Shown: positions 17,493-26,233 of the stretch, piece after piece
Layout: the number at the start of each line of letters is the position of its first letter
Position numbering within the stretch: position 1 is the stretch's first letter
Assembly: GCA_031286585.1 (NCBI GenBank)
Contig: JAITUC010000024.1
Coordinates: 1 to 64,000 of the forward strand
From: Delftia acidovorans
Lineage (GTDB): Bacteria; Pseudomonadota; Gammaproteobacteria; Burkholderiales; Burkholderiaceae_C
Length of the DNA: 64,000 bases
Reading direction: 5' to 3'
Notes under the pieces: model-generated
Database searches by the model: none
The model's input: only the letters and a program-made list of their open reading frames with translations
What the model was told of the DNA's origin: nothing
Made by a program: the position numbers and the translations under genes

Positions 17493-18527
17493 GTGAAGAA
17501 GTATCTTGCCCTGACCGCCATCGCTGCCGTGGCGCTGACCGGCTGCGTGACCACCGACATGCGCATGGGTTCGCCCGAAGCCAAGACCGTGGCCACGGGC
17601 GCCGCAGGCGGTGCCAGCGCCGAGAACGCCAACACCGAGCTGGAGCGTTGCGACTCCTCGCTGGGCACCATTTCCCTGGTCGAGAACCAGACCGCGGGCT
17701 GGTACACCATCCTCACCCAGCAATACCGCCTGCCCCCCACCTCGCAGCTGCTGCGCCTGATGATCCAGCAGTCCAACTGCTTCATCGTCGTGGAGCGCGG
17801 CGCGGCCGGCATGGGTGCCATGGCGCGCGAGCGCGCCCTGATGGACTCGGGCGAGATGCGCGGCGGCAGCAACCTGGGCAAGGGCCAGATGGTGGCCTCG
17901 GACTACGGCCTGTCCCCCGAAGTGATCTTCAACCAGAGCGATGCCGGCGGCATGGGCGGTGCCATCGGCGGCCGCGCAGGCGGTATCTTCGGCGCGCTGG
18001 CTGCGGCCACCAAGACGCGTGAGGCCTCGGTCATGCTGGCCCTGGTGGACAACCGCTCGGGCGTGCAGGTCTCGGCCTCCGAAGGCTCGTCCTCCAAGAC
18101 CGATTGGGGCGGCATGGGCGCGCTGTTCGGCGGCTCCGCCGGCGCCTCGCTGGGCGGCTACACACGCACGGCCGAAGGCAAGGTGATCGCCGCCGCCTTC
18201 ATGGACGCCTACAACCAGATGGTGCGCGCGCTGCGCAACTACAAGGCGCAGACCGTGAAGGGCCAGGGCCTGGGCGGCGGTGGACGCCTGGGCGTGGACG
18301 GCGGTGCCGCACCGTCGCAGACATCGGCTCCGGGCGCCAATGCCGCCGGCATGTCGCTGCGCGCCGCACAGCAAAAGCTCAATGCTCTGGGCTACACCGC
18401 CGGCACGCCCGATGGCTCCATGGGCAAGAACACCCAGAACGCCCTGCGCGAGTTCCAGCGCGACCAGAGCCTGCCGCAGACCGGCCGCCTCGACCGTGCG
18501 ACTTCGCAAGCGCTGCAGCAACAGTAA
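17493..18527 (+). CDS. Lipoprotein with CsgG-like domain and peptidoglycan-binding domain
   Basis: This protein has 344 residues from a GTG start with GAGGA seven bases upstream. The signal peptide ends in lipobox LTGC with Cys18, and Thr-Thr-Asp follows, so outer-membrane retention is likely. Residues about 45-250 resemble the CsgG/curli-assembly lipoprotein fold, including an INxxxVVERG-type strand (NCFIVVERG). A glycine-rich stretch follows, then a C-terminal PG_binding_1 domain (about 280-344, LRAAQQKLNALGYTAG and ALREFQRDQSL). Homologues are usually annotated only as peptidoglycan-binding proteins. It may tether the outer membrane to the wall; function unknown. Confidence 0.85.
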   Translation: MKKYLALTAIAAVALTGCVTTDMRMGSPEAKTVATGAAGGASAENANTELERCDSSLGTISLVENQTAGWYTILTQQYRLPPTSQLLRLMIQQSNCFIVVERGAAGMGAMARERALMDSGEMRGGSNLGKGQMVASDYGLSPEVIFNQSDAGGMGGAIGGRAGGIFGALAAATKTREASVMLALVDNRSGVQVSASEGSSSKTDWGGMGALFGGSAGASLGGYTRTAEGKVIAAAFMDAYNQMVRALRNYKAQTVKGQGLGGGGRLGVDGGAAPSQTSAPGANAAGMSLRAAQQKLNALGYTAGTPDGSMGKNTQNALREFQRDQSLPQTGRLDRATSQALQQQ

Positions 18528-18551
18528 GCGGTACCAGGCTGGAGGGCACGC

Positions 18552-19376
18552 ATGATGCGGCGCCTTCCCTGGCCGGCCCCGGCCCTTGTTGCCTGGGCGG
18601 GCGCCTGGCTTGTTTACGCCGCGCTGCAATCGACCCTAGGGCCGCTGGCCGCCTGGCTGGCGGCCTGTTTTTTGGGCGTGCTCGCCAGCCTGCTGGCCAC
18701 GCCCTGGTGGCGGCGCCTGGCCGTGGCGGCGGGCTTTCCGCTGTCCTGCCTGATGCTGTGGGGGCCGGGCGGCCTGGCCGCCATCAGCCCCTGGCTGTGG
18801 CTGGCGGCGCTGGGCCTGCTGACCCTGGTCTACCCGCTCAACGCCTGGCGCGATGCGCCGCTGTTTCCCACGCCGGCCGATGCGCTGCAAGGCCTGGCCG
18901 GTGCCGCGCCGCTGCCCGATGGCGCCGCCGTGCTGGATGCCGGTTGCGGCCTGGGTGATGGCTTGCGCGCGCTGCGCGTCCAGTACCCGCAGGCGCGGCT
19001 CCATGGCATGGAGTGGAGCTGGCCGCTGCGCTGGCTGTGCGCGCTGCGCTGCCCCTGGGCCCGCGTGCGCCGCGCCGATATCTGGCTGGCCGACTGGAGC
19101 GGCTACCAGATGGTCTACCTGTTCCAGCGCCCCGAAAGCATGGGCCGTGCGGCCGTCAAGGCCGCCACGGAACTGCCTGAGGGCGCCTGGCTGGTCAGCC
19201 TGGACTTTGCGCTGCCCGGCGTGGAGCCCTCCTGGCAGCGCCAGGGCCCGGGCCGCCACAGCCTCTGGGTCTACCGCATGCCGCTGGGCGGTGCCGGTGA
19301 GGCTGTGGTGCATGTTCCCGAGCCCGAGGAAACGCCCTACGAGAAGGCGCTGCGCGAAATGCGGGAGCGCCGGTGA
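18552..19376 (+). CDS. Membrane-anchored class I SAM-dependent methyltransferase
   Basis: The 274-residue protein begins with about four hydrophobic segments (roughly 10-30, 32-50, 57-75, 78-96). A Rossmann-like methyltransferase domain follows, with motif I VLDAGCGLGDGLRAL at 127-141. The acidic motif II position falls in LHGMEWSWPL. The family is known in Burkholderiales as a transmembrane class I methyltransferase of unknown substrate. The gene starts 24 bp after the lipoprotein gene and may be cotranscribed. It converges on the sulfite dehydrogenase operon with no clear terminator in the 16-bp gap. Confidence 0.82.
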   Translation: MMRRLPWPAPALVAWAGAWLVYAALQSTLGPLAAWLAACFLGVLASLLATPWWRRLAVAAGFPLSCLMLWGPGGLAAISPWLWLAALGLLTLVYPLNAWRDAPLFPTPADALQGLAGAAPLPDGAAVLDAGCGLGDGLRALRVQYPQARLHGMEWSWPLRWLCALRCPWARVRRADIWLADWSGYQMVYLFQRPESMGRAAVKAATELPEGAWLVSLDFALPGVEPSWQRQGPGRHSLWVYRMPLGGAGEAVVHVPEPEETPYEKALREMRERR

Positions 19377-19392
19377 CGTCGGTGCTTGGCGC

Positions 19393-19740
19393 CTACTTCT
19401 TCGCGCTGGCCTTGCTCACGTAGAGCGACAGTGCGGCGATATCGGCCTCGCTGAGCGTGGCCTTGAAGGAGGGCATGGCGCCTATGCCGTCGCGCAGCGC
19501 ACGCGCCACGCGCGGGGCGTCGGGCTGCAGCTCGTCGAGCACGGGGCCGATGGCGCCCTCGGCACCCGCGTCCTTGAGCGTGTGGCACAGCGCGCAGGCG
19601 GGGGTGGCCGTGGTGAACAGCTTCTTGCCCAGGGCCATCTGGGCCGCTTCGTCGGCGAAGGCGGGGCCGGACGGCAGGGCGATGACCGGCAAGGTGCAGC
19701 CCAGCAGGGCGGTGTGGATCAGGTGTTTCATCGTGAACAT
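19393..19740 (-). CDS. sorB: Cytochrome c subunit of sulfite dehydrogenase (SorB-like)
   Basis: This 115-residue secreted monohaem cytochrome c has a signal peptide of about 29 residues ending AFADEA. The haem attachment motif is CALCH (Cys49, Cys52, His53), and Met89 in GIGAMPSF is the likely axial ligand. It directly follows the molybdoenzyme gene, the arrangement of SorAB sulfite:cytochrome c oxidoreductase, in which SorB passes electrons to the respiratory cytochrome pool. An alternative start three codons in (MKHLIH) is possible. It is the last gene of the sigma factor-led operon. Confidence 0.87.
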   Translation of the reverse strand: MFTMKHLIHTALLGCTLPVIALPSGPAFADEAAQMALGKKLFTTATPACALCHTLKDAGAEGAIGPVLDELQPDAPRVARALRDGIGAMPSFKATLSEADIAALSLYVSKASAKK

Positions 19741-19834
19741 GGCAATGGGGGTACGGGCCCGCCACGGTCTGGCGCCGTGTGCGGGAAGGGACGGAAGTGA
19801 CGAGAAGGGGGCTGGATGAGCGCGCGGGCCGTGC

Positions 19835-21079
19835 TCAGGCCACGGTGACGGTCACGGCGTGGTCGGCCCAGCTGGTGTTGTTGTAGCCACTCTGGTTTTC
19901 TCCGCGTGTCTCGGGCTGCACCCGGCCGCGCGCGTCGGTGGCGCGGCTGGCCAGCACATGCGTGCCCTTGGGCAGGCGCGCCTGCAGCACGAACTGGCGC
20001 CAGGCGTACTTGCCCAGGTCGGGGCCGACCAGGCGCGCGGCCTGCCAGCTCTTGCCGCCGTCGATGGACACCTCCACGCCCTTGACGGCATCCATGCCGC
20101 CAAAGGCCACGCCGTGGATCTGCACCAGGCCCGCGCCCTGCGGTGCGTCCCCGGGCAGGGGCGAGTTGATCCAGGACTTGACGCTCATCTCCTGCACCGA
20201 AGGCTGGCTCGGGTCGCCCTTGCTGCCGGGCGGGGAGATGCGGTAGCCGTGGGACATGATGTGGGCCTCGCTTTCGCGCGGCGTGAAGGCCAGCTGCTTG
20301 ATGTACTTGATGTTGTTCACGCCCGTGTAGCCGGGCACGATCAGGCGCAGCGGCCCGCCGTGGGCCAGCGGGATGGGCTCGCCGTTCATCTCCCAGGCCA
20401 GCAGGGCGTCCTCCATGGCCGACAGCGGCACCGAGCGTTCGACGATGACGCTCCTGGGGTCCAGCCCCGCAGGCAGCACCTCGCCGCCCGTGCCGGTCAT
20501 GTAGAGGCCGCCGTCGGCCACGCCGCCTAGGGCCTTGACCACCTCGCGCACGGGCACGCCGCTCCAGACCACGCAGCCGGCCGCGCCCACGGTCCAGGCC
20601 GTGCCGCTGGGCTTGCTGGGAAAGAAGGCCCGCCCATTGCCCGAGCACTGCAGCACCATGGCCACGGTCTCCAGGCCCAGGGACTTGAGCTCGCGCACGC
20701 TGAGGCCGCGCGGCTGGCGCACGCCCTCCACCTGCAGCTGCCAGGCATCGCGGTCGGCCACGATGGATTCGGGCGGCGTGGGCAGGTTGTTGCGCACATA
20801 GAGCTGGTCGCTGGGCGTGATCACGCTGGTGCCGAAGGCGCCGCGCCGCGTCTCTATGGTGGTGGAGCTGTGGACGATGAGGGCATCGGCCTTCTTCCAG
20901 CCCGCGTAGCCGGGCAGGGGCTTGGCCGCCGGGGCTGCCGGCGTTGCCGCAGCTGCGGGTGCCTGGGCCAATGCGCCCTGGTGCAGGCCGGCCAGGCCTG
21001 CGGCGGCCAGTGCGCTGGCGCTGCCGGCCAGCAGGCTGCGGCGTGCGGGGGAGGTGGGCGATGTCGGCAAGTGGTTCAT
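19835..21079 (-). CDS. sorA: Sulfite dehydrogenase molybdenum subunit (SorA-like)
   Basis: The 414-residue sulfite-oxidase-family enzyme oxidises sulfite to sulfate in the periplasm. A Tat signal with ARRSLLAGS at about 12-20 fits export of a folded, cofactor-loaded protein. The molybdenum-binding cysteine is Cys145 in MVLQCSGNGR; downstream are VWSGVPVREV and the C-terminal Mo-co dimerisation domain (about 285-410). SorB follows 94 bp downstream on the same strand. Physiological sources of sulfite would be taurine and other organosulfonates; no sulfonate genes lie in the window. Other oxidoreductases of the family such as YedY differ in domain layout. Confidence 0.9.
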   Translation of the reverse strand: MNHLPTSPTSPARRSLLAGSASALAAAGLAGLHQGALAQAPAAAATPAAPAAKPLPGYAGWKKADALIVHSSTTIETRRGAFGTSVITPSDQLYVRNNLPTPPESIVADRDAWQLQVEGVRQPRGLSVRELKSLGLETVAMVLQCSGNGRAFFPSKPSGTAWTVGAAGCVVWSGVPVREVVKALGGVADGGLYMTGTGGEVLPAGLDPRSVIVERSVPLSAMEDALLAWEMNGEPIPLAHGGPLRLIVPGYTGVNNIKYIKQLAFTPRESEAHIMSHGYRISPPGSKGDPSQPSVQEMSVKSWINSPLPGDAPQGAGLVQIHGVAFGGMDAVKGVEVSIDGGKSWQAARLVGPDLGKYAWRQFVLQARLPKGTHVLASRATDARGRVQPETRGENQSGYNNTSWADHAVTVTVA

Positions 21080-21113
21080 GGTTGTCTCCTCGTGGTGGTT
21101 GTCATGGCTTGTC

Positions 21114-21701
21114 TCATGGGGCAGGGCTGCCCAGGGCCTTGCTGGCTACGGCCAGCGCCTGTTTCTTCTGGGCCACGAGCACCAGCGGCCGGCCTTCGCG
21201 CGAGCGAACGACCTGCCAGTGCATGTTGGCCCACCAGCCCTGGCCATCGGCCAGGTGCTGGGGCTGGTCGAAGGCCAGCACGGTGACGATGCCGCCCTTC
21301 TCGAAGAAGGTGGTCAGGTGGTAGGCGCGCGTGCCGTCGATATCGCAGGGCCGCATCAGCTGGGTGTAGCCGGGCAGCTTCTCGCCGGCAGGCAGGCCCA
21401 GGCGGTGGGCGACCTCGGCCTCGGGCATGAAGCTGCCGCGCAGCGTGCGCTCGTAGTACTCGTGCTCGATGGCAGCACGCACCAGCTCGGGCGGGCGCAT
21501 GGCAAACACGGCCGTGGCGGCCGAGCTGCCCACCAGCAGCGCGGCGATCAGCCGGCGCACGCCGCTGCGCGCATGCCAGGGCGTGTGGCGCAGCAGATGG
21601 GCGGGTGGGCTGCCGTGCGGTCCGGGGTCGAAGGCCAGGGCCAGTTCGGCGCGCGCGCGCAGGTCGAAGGCCGATTCGTCGGTCGTGTCCGGGGCAGTCA
21701 T
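21114..21701 (-). CDS. Putative anti-sigma factor, single-pass membrane protein
   Basis: The 195-residue protein has a cytoplasmic N-terminus rich in acidic residues and one transmembrane segment at about 49-68 (LIAALLVGSSAATAVFAM). A periplasmic domain follows with RPCDIDGTRAYHLTTFFEKGG. Its start overlaps the stop of the sigma factor gene as ATGA, the usual sign of a cognate anti-sigma factor. No HxxxCxxC zinc anti-sigma motif is present; the layout is closer to DUF3379-like anti-sigma proteins. The periplasmic part could sense a signal linked to the sulfite dehydrogenase encoded next. The role is inferred from context. Confidence 0.65.
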   Translation of the reverse strand: MTAPDTTDESAFDLRARAELALAFDPGPHGSPPAHLLRHTPWHARSGVRRLIAALLVGSSAATAVFAMRPPELVRAAIEHEYYERTLRGSFMPEAEVAHRLGLPAGEKLPGYTQLMRPCDIDGTRAYHLTTFFEKGGIVTVLAFDQPQHLADGQGWWANMHWQVVRSREGRPLVLVAQKKQALAVASKALGSPAP

Positions 21702-22273
21702 TTCAAGCCTTGGTATCGGGAGGTGCGCAGCGGGGTGGGGCGCAGCGGGATCACGCTGGCCGTCTCTGGAGCAGGCGCCGGGGCCGCCTGCTCCAGGGCC
21801 GCCTTCAGCGCATCGCGGGCGCGTGACAGGCGCGACAGCACCGTGCCCGGCGCAATGTCCAGGGCCTCGGCCATCTGGGCCGTGGGCATGTCGTCGAAGT
21901 AATAGAGCACCAGCACCTCGCGGTGGATGGGCGCGATGCGCGCCAGCGCCTTGACCACGTCGAGCCGGTCGTCCAGTGCAGAGGGCGAGGGGGTGGGGGC
22001 GGGATGCTGGTCCAGCGCCTCGTCATCGTTGATCAGATGGGCCGACGGCGCCAGGTGGCGGAAGGCATGGCGGCGCATGATCTGGAACAGCCAGGCCCGT
22101 GCCATCGCGGCTTCGCGCAGCTGGTGGCGAAAGCGCCAGGCGCTGGTGAAGCAGTCCTGCACCACGTCCTCGGCCAGCGCGCGCGAGCCCGTCAGTGCCC
22201 AGGCGCTGCGCAGCAGGAATCGGTAGTGCTCGCGCACCCACTGGTTGTAGCGCGACTCGGCGGTGGAGATCAT
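21698..22273 (-). CDS. ECF-type RNA polymerase sigma factor
   Basis: This 191-residue sigma factor has region 2 (YNQWVREHYRFLLRSAWALTG, then AEDVVQDCFTSAWRF) and region 4 (REVLVLYYFDDMPTAQMAE, then SRLSRARDAL), with nothing else, as in extracytoplasmic-function factors. The start at 22273 was preferred over one five codons upstream. It leads the operon sigma-anti-sigma-sorA-sorB on the minus strand, and probably activates its own operon. The inducing signal is unknown; sulfite or another oxidised sulfur compound in the periplasm is a reasonable guess. Confidence 0.92.
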   Translation of the reverse strand: MISTAESRYNQWVREHYRFLLRSAWALTGSRALAEDVVQDCFTSAWRFRHQLREAAMARAWLFQIMRRHAFRHLAPSAHLINDDEALDQHPAPTPSPSALDDRLDVVKALARIAPIHREVLVLYYFDDMPTAQMAEALDIAPGTVLSRLSRARDALKAALEQAAPAPAPETASVIPLRPTPLRTSRYQGLK

Positions 22274-22344
22274 GCGGCATAAGAGCACGCAGGTCGCCGC
22301 CGCATTCCATGGACGGGCTATCGGTAAACCCTATATCGGTGCAG

Positions 22345-23379
22345 CTATCGCGAAGAGACGATGGCCCTCTGATGGCCCATGGGCGGCCGGGATACAGCGC
22401 CCGTTCCGGCCCTGTGGGCCGCCGCACCCGCCTGCTGCCCGAAGAATCGGGCCGGGGGCATACCCACCGTGCGGTGCACCATGGCGCTGAAGGCGCTGGG
22501 GCTGTAGCCCAGCTCGGCCGCGATCTGCTGTATGGGCAGGCCGCGGGCGGCCAGGCTCAGGCCGTGTGCCAGCACGACTTGCTGGCGCCAGGTGGTGAAG
22601 CTGCAGCCGAGCTGCTGCTGGAACAGCCGGGCCACGGTGCGCGGGCTGGCGCCGGTATTGGCGGCCCAGTCGGCCAGGCTGTCGTGCTGCGTGGGGTCGG
22701 CGACCACGGCCTCGCAGAGCATGCGCAGCCGCTTGTCCTGGGGCATGTTCACGCCGAGGTGGACTTCGCTGGCGCGGCGAAGCTCTTCCAGCAGCAGGGC
22801 GCTGAGGTGGTGCTCGCGCTGCAGCGTGGCGGCGTCGGGGGCGGGCTGGTCGTCGCTTTGCTTGGGCAGGGCCGTGATCAGCTCGCGCATGAGCGGCGAG
22901 ACCTCCAGCACGCGGCAGCGCGCCCAGTCCTGCGGGTTGCAGGCCACGCGGCCGGAGGGGTGGTCGGGCAGCACGGGGCCCTGTTCCGGATCGTCCTGCA
23001 GCACGTAGATGGAGATGAGTTCGGCCTCCTCGACCATGGCCACGGCGTGGACCAGGCCGGGCGGAATCCACACGGCCTTGGACGGCGGTGCGATCAGCGT
23101 GCCCTGGGGCGCCGACAGGTGCAGCACGCCGTCCAGCGAGACGGCGATCTGCGCCCAGCTGTGGCTGTGCGGAATGACGCGCGTGCGTGCCGACAGGCGG
23201 TGCTGCTTGGCGCGCACGGGGCGCTGGGGCGTGGGGATGAACAGGTGCGGATGCAGGGCTTCCACGGGCTCCATGGGCCGGGCCTTGCGCACCGATCGCA
23301 GCGCGGCTGCGGGACAGGCGCTGGGCAGGGTGTCGGCCAGGGCGCAGGGCGCATTGGGTGTTGAAACTGGCTTTGGCAT
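22345..23379 (-). CDS. AraC-family transcriptional regulator
   Basis: The 344-residue protein has an N-terminal cupin-like effector domain. HSHSWAQIAVSLDGVLHL and a WIPPGLVHAV turn are typical of the AraC/NimR-like group. The C-terminal double HTH (about 220-320) includes WAANTGASPRTVARLF and AELGYSPSAFSAMVHRTVGM. It is divergent from an MFS transporter gene, 64 bp away, a pattern shared with NimR/NimT-type regulator-exporter pairs. It probably controls that exporter in response to its substrate. The extra ~35 residues at the N-terminus suggest that the true start could be internal (MEPVEALHPH). Confidence 0.9.
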   Translation of the reverse strand: MPKPVSTPNAPCALADTLPSACPAAALRSVRKARPMEPVEALHPHLFIPTPQRPVRAKQHRLSARTRVIPHSHSWAQIAVSLDGVLHLSAPQGTLIAPPSKAVWIPPGLVHAVAMVEEAELISIYVLQDDPEQGPVLPDHPSGRVACNPQDWARCRVLEVSPLMRELITALPKQSDDQPAPDAATLQREHHLSALLLEELRRASEVHLGVNMPQDKRLRMLCEAVVADPTQHDSLADWAANTGASPRTVARLFQQQLGCSFTTWRQQVVLAHGLSLAARGLPIQQIAAELGYSPSAFSAMVHRTVGMPPARFFGQQAGAAAHRAGTGAVSRPPMGHQRAIVSSR

Positions 23380-23443
23380 GTTCGCGACAGAAGTTGGCAG
23401 ACTATCGCATACAAGCCGAAAGCCTGCTGCCTAAGATGCGGCC

Positions 23444-24718
23444 ATGACCGCCTCTTCCTCTTCCATGCCGGACGCCGTGGCGCCGGACCCGCTGCGCAGC
23501 GATGTGCGCACCATCGGCCTGATCGGCCTTGCACACGGCTCCTCGCATTTCTTCCACCTGCTGCTGCCGCCGCTGTTCCCGTGGCTGATCGCCGAGTTCG
23601 GCTACAGCTATGCCGAACTCAGCGTGATGGTGTCGCTGTTCTTCGTGGTCTCCGGCGTAGGCCAGGCCCTGGCCGGCTTTGCCGTGGACCGCTTCGGGGC
23701 GCGGCCCATCCTGTTCGCGGCGCTGGGCAGCTTTACGGTGGCCGGGATGGTCGCCAGCCTGGCCCAGGGCTATGGAATGCTGCTGCTGGCGGCCTTCTTC
23801 GCGGGCCTGGGCAATGCGCCCTTCCATCCGGTGGACTTCACCATCCTCAACAAGCGCGTGTCGGCCAAGCGCATCGGCCATGCGTTCTCGGTGCACGGGC
23901 TGTCGGGCAACATCGGCTGGGCGCTGGCGCCGCTGTTCATGGCGGGCATCACCACGGCCACGGGGTCCTGGCGCCTTGCCTGCCTGTGCGGCGCGGTGCT
24001 GGCGGCGACGGTCCTTGCCATCATGGTGCTCAACCGCAAGGCCCTGGACGACCGCGCGGCCGATGCCCATGCGCCCGTGGCTTCGCGCACGGCTGCGGCC
24101 GTGCCGCAGGAGCATCCCATGGCCTTCCTCAAGCTGCCTTCGGTCTGGCTGTGCTTTTCCTTCTTTTTCTGGAGCACCTGTGCGCTCAGCGCCATCCAGA
24201 GCTTTGCCAGCCCCGCCATGCAGTCCATGTACGGCCTGCCGCTGAGCGTGACGGCGCTCATCGTCACGGGCTACATGCTCTGCGGCGCGGCCGGCATGGT
24301 GGCGGGCGGTTTCCTGGTGGGCCGCGTCAAGCGGCTGGAGAAGGTGATCTCGATCTGCATGCTGGGCTCGGGCGTGGCGCTGTTCCTGGTCGGCACGGGC
24401 TGGCTGCCGGCCATGGTGGCCGTGGGCGTGGCCTCCATTGCGGGCCTGGGCACGGGCCTGGCCGGCCCCTCGCGCGACATGCTGATCAAGCGCGCCGCGC
24501 CCCCCGGCGCCACGGGCCGCGTCTATGGCACGGTGTATTCCGGGCTGGACCTGGGCTTTTGCCTTGCAGCCCCCGTGTTCGGCTACATGCTGGACCACGG
24601 CATGAGCCACGGCGTGTTCTACGGATCGGCCATTGCCCTGGTATTGAGCGTCGTGTCTGCCGTGGTCGTGGGCGATGGCGTGAGCCGTAAAAGCGGCATG
24701 GCCCTGAGCGCGGGCTGA
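23444..24718 (+). CDS. MFS transporter, Fsr/fosmidomycin-resistance-like
   Basis: The 424-residue inner-membrane protein has about 12 hydrophobic segments in two halves. The first helix is preceded by LIGLAHGSSHFFHLLLPPLFP and the second loop region has GLGNAPFHPVDFTILN, which resembles Fsr-type transporters. DRFGARPILF is the conserved MFS loop 2-3 motif. Likely an efflux or uptake permease for a small acidic molecule; the substrate is not known. It is divergent from the AraC-type regulator and ends with a clear hairpin terminator. Confidence 0.88.
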   Translation: MTASSSSMPDAVAPDPLRSDVRTIGLIGLAHGSSHFFHLLLPPLFPWLIAEFGYSYAELSVMVSLFFVVSGVGQALAGFAVDRFGARPILFAALGSFTVAGMVASLAQGYGMLLLAAFFAGLGNAPFHPVDFTILNKRVSAKRIGHAFSVHGLSGNIGWALAPLFMAGITTATGSWRLACLCGAVLAATVLAIMVLNRKALDDRAADAHAPVASRTAAAVPQEHPMAFLKLPSVWLCFSFFFWSTCALSAIQSFASPAMQSMYGLPLSVTALIVTGYMLCGAAGMVAGGFLVGRVKRLEKVISICMLGSGVALFLVGTGWLPAMVAVGVASIAGLGTGLAGPSRDMLIKRAAPPGATGRVYGTVYSGLDLGFCLAAPVFGYMLDHGMSHGVFYGSAIALVLSVVSAVVVGDGVSRKSGMALSAG

Positions 24719-24738
24719 TCCCGGGACGCGCTCCACAC

Positions 24739-24770
24739 AAGGCCCCGCAGGCCAAGGCTTGCGGGGCCTT
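24739..24770 (+). terminator. Terminator of the MFS gene
   Basis: AAGGCCCCGCA and TGCGGGGCCTT form an 11-bp stem around a 10-base loop, followed by a T-rich stretch (TGCTTT). It begins 21 bp after the MFS stop codon. Confidence 0.8.
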
Positions 24771-24875
24771 TGCTTTGGGCGGCGAGATGGACAAAACAGG
24801 CACGGCAATTGCGTGCGACCTGCGCGGCGCCTGCTATCGTGCAGGCACAACTTTTTCAACACAGGAGACCTGTCC

Positions 24876-26165
24876 ATGCGTTCCGCCTTCGCACCGCTTT
24901 CCCTCATGTTCCGCAGCACCCCTCTGGTGCTCGCACTCGCCACGGCCGGCCTGTCCGGCAGCGCCCTGGCCGCGCCCCAGGCCGACATCCAGGCGCTGGC
25001 GCAAAAGCACCAGCAGCCGCTGCTGGACACGCTGCGCGACCTGGTGCACATCGAGTCGGGCAGCAAGGACATGGAGGGCGTGGAGCAGATCGCCAACTAC
25101 GTGGCCGGCAAGCTGCGCGAGCAGGGCGGCAAGGTCGAGATCCTGCAGCCCACCGACGTCTACCGGCTGGGCGACACGCCCGAGAAGATCGGCCCCATGG
25201 TGCATGCCGAGTTCAAGGGCAAGGGCAAGAGCCGCATCATGCTGATCGCCCACATGGACACGGTCTACCTGCGCGGCATGCTCAAGGACCAGCCCTTCCG
25301 TATCGATGGCGAGCGCGCCTACGGCCTGGGCATTGCCGACGACAAGCAGGGCGTGGCCCTGATCCTGCACACCGTGGCCATGCTGCGCCAGCTGGGCTTC
25401 GACAACTACGGCACGCTGACCGTGCTGATGAACAGCGACGAGGAAATCAGCTCGCCCGGCGCGCGCAGCACCATCACGCGCATGGGCGCCGAGCAGGATG
25501 CGGTGTTCTCGTTCGAAGGCGGCGGCACCGATGGCGGCGTGCGCCTGGCCACCAGCGGCATCGGCGCGGCCTATCTCAAGGTCGAGGGCAAGGCCTCGCA
25601 TGCGGGCGCCAAGCCCGAGGACGGCGTGAACGCGCTGTACGAGCTATCGCACCAGTTGCTGCAGATGAAGGACCTGTCCAAGCCCGAGACCGGCCTGAAG
25701 CTCAACTGGACCGTGGCCAAGGCCGGCACCAACCGCAACGTCGTCCCTGCCGAGGCCACGGCCCAGGCCGATGCCCGCGCGCTGCGCGTGGCCGACTTCA
25801 CGGCGCTGGAGCAGGCCATGCAGGCCAAGGTGGGCCACAAGCTGCTGGACGCCAGCAAGGTGCAGCTCAAGTTCGAAGTGCGCCGCCCGCCGCTGGAGGC
25901 CAACGAGGCCTCGCGCAGCCTGGCCAAACAGGCGCAGACCATCTACAGCGATGAGCTGGGCCTGAAGATGAGCGTGATGGAAAAGGCCACGGGCGGCGGC
26001 ACCGATGCGGCCTTTGCGGCGCTCAAGGCCAAGGGCGCCGTCATCGAAGGCTTTGGCCTGAGCGGCTACGGCGCGCACTCCAATGATGCGGAGTATGTGC
26101 AGCTGAACACCATCGTGCCGCGCCTGTACCTGGCCACGCGCATGATCATGGATCTTTCCAAGTAA
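24876..26165 (+). CDS. Secreted M20-family metallopeptidase (glutamate carboxypeptidase CPG2-like)
   Basis: The 429-residue protein has a signal peptide of about 32 residues ending SALAAPQ, then a di-zinc peptidase fold with an inserted dimerisation domain. Zinc ligands and catalytic residues align with Pseudomonas CPG2 in spacing: His126 (HMDTVY), Asp155, the Glu189-Glu190 pair (SDEEIS) and a C-terminal His in GYGAHSNDAEYV. CPG2 removes C-terminal glutamate from folates and peptides in the periplasm. The start at 24876 is preceded by AGGAGAC. An open frame extends upstream but carries no signal peptide. Confidence 0.93.
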   Translation: MRSAFAPLSLMFRSTPLVLALATAGLSGSALAAPQADIQALAQKHQQPLLDTLRDLVHIESGSKDMEGVEQIANYVAGKLREQGGKVEILQPTDVYRLGDTPEKIGPMVHAEFKGKGKSRIMLIAHMDTVYLRGMLKDQPFRIDGERAYGLGIADDKQGVALILHTVAMLRQLGFDNYGTLTVLMNSDEEISSPGARSTITRMGAEQDAVFSFEGGGTDGGVRLATSGIGAAYLKVEGKASHAGAKPEDGVNALYELSHQLLQMKDLSKPETGLKLNWTVAKAGTNRNVVPAEATAQADARALRVADFTALEQAMQAKVGHKLLDASKVQLKFEVRRPPLEANEASRSLAKQAQTIYSDELGLKMSVMEKATGGGTDAAFAALKAKGAVIEGFGLSGYGAHSNDAEYVQLNTIVPRLYLATRMIMDLSK

Positions 26166-26195
26166 GCGTCACCCACGCCGGCATATGGCAGATTC

Positions 26196-26215
26196 GCGGC
26201 CCCTTCGGGGGCCGC
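26196..26215 (+). terminator. Terminator of the M20 peptidase gene
   Basis: GCGGCCCC-TTCG-GGGGCCGC is a perfect 8-bp stem with a stable UUCG tetraloop, 30 bp after the peptidase stop codon. The T-run is weak (TTGC). Confidence 0.7.
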
Positions 26216-26233
26216 TTGCATTGGCGCAGGCAC

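Noticed and set aside
21114..21701. Zinc-binding anti-sigma (ZAS/ChrR) assignment
   Set aside because: The HxxxCxxC motif is absent, so the anti-sigma role rests on gene context and topology only.
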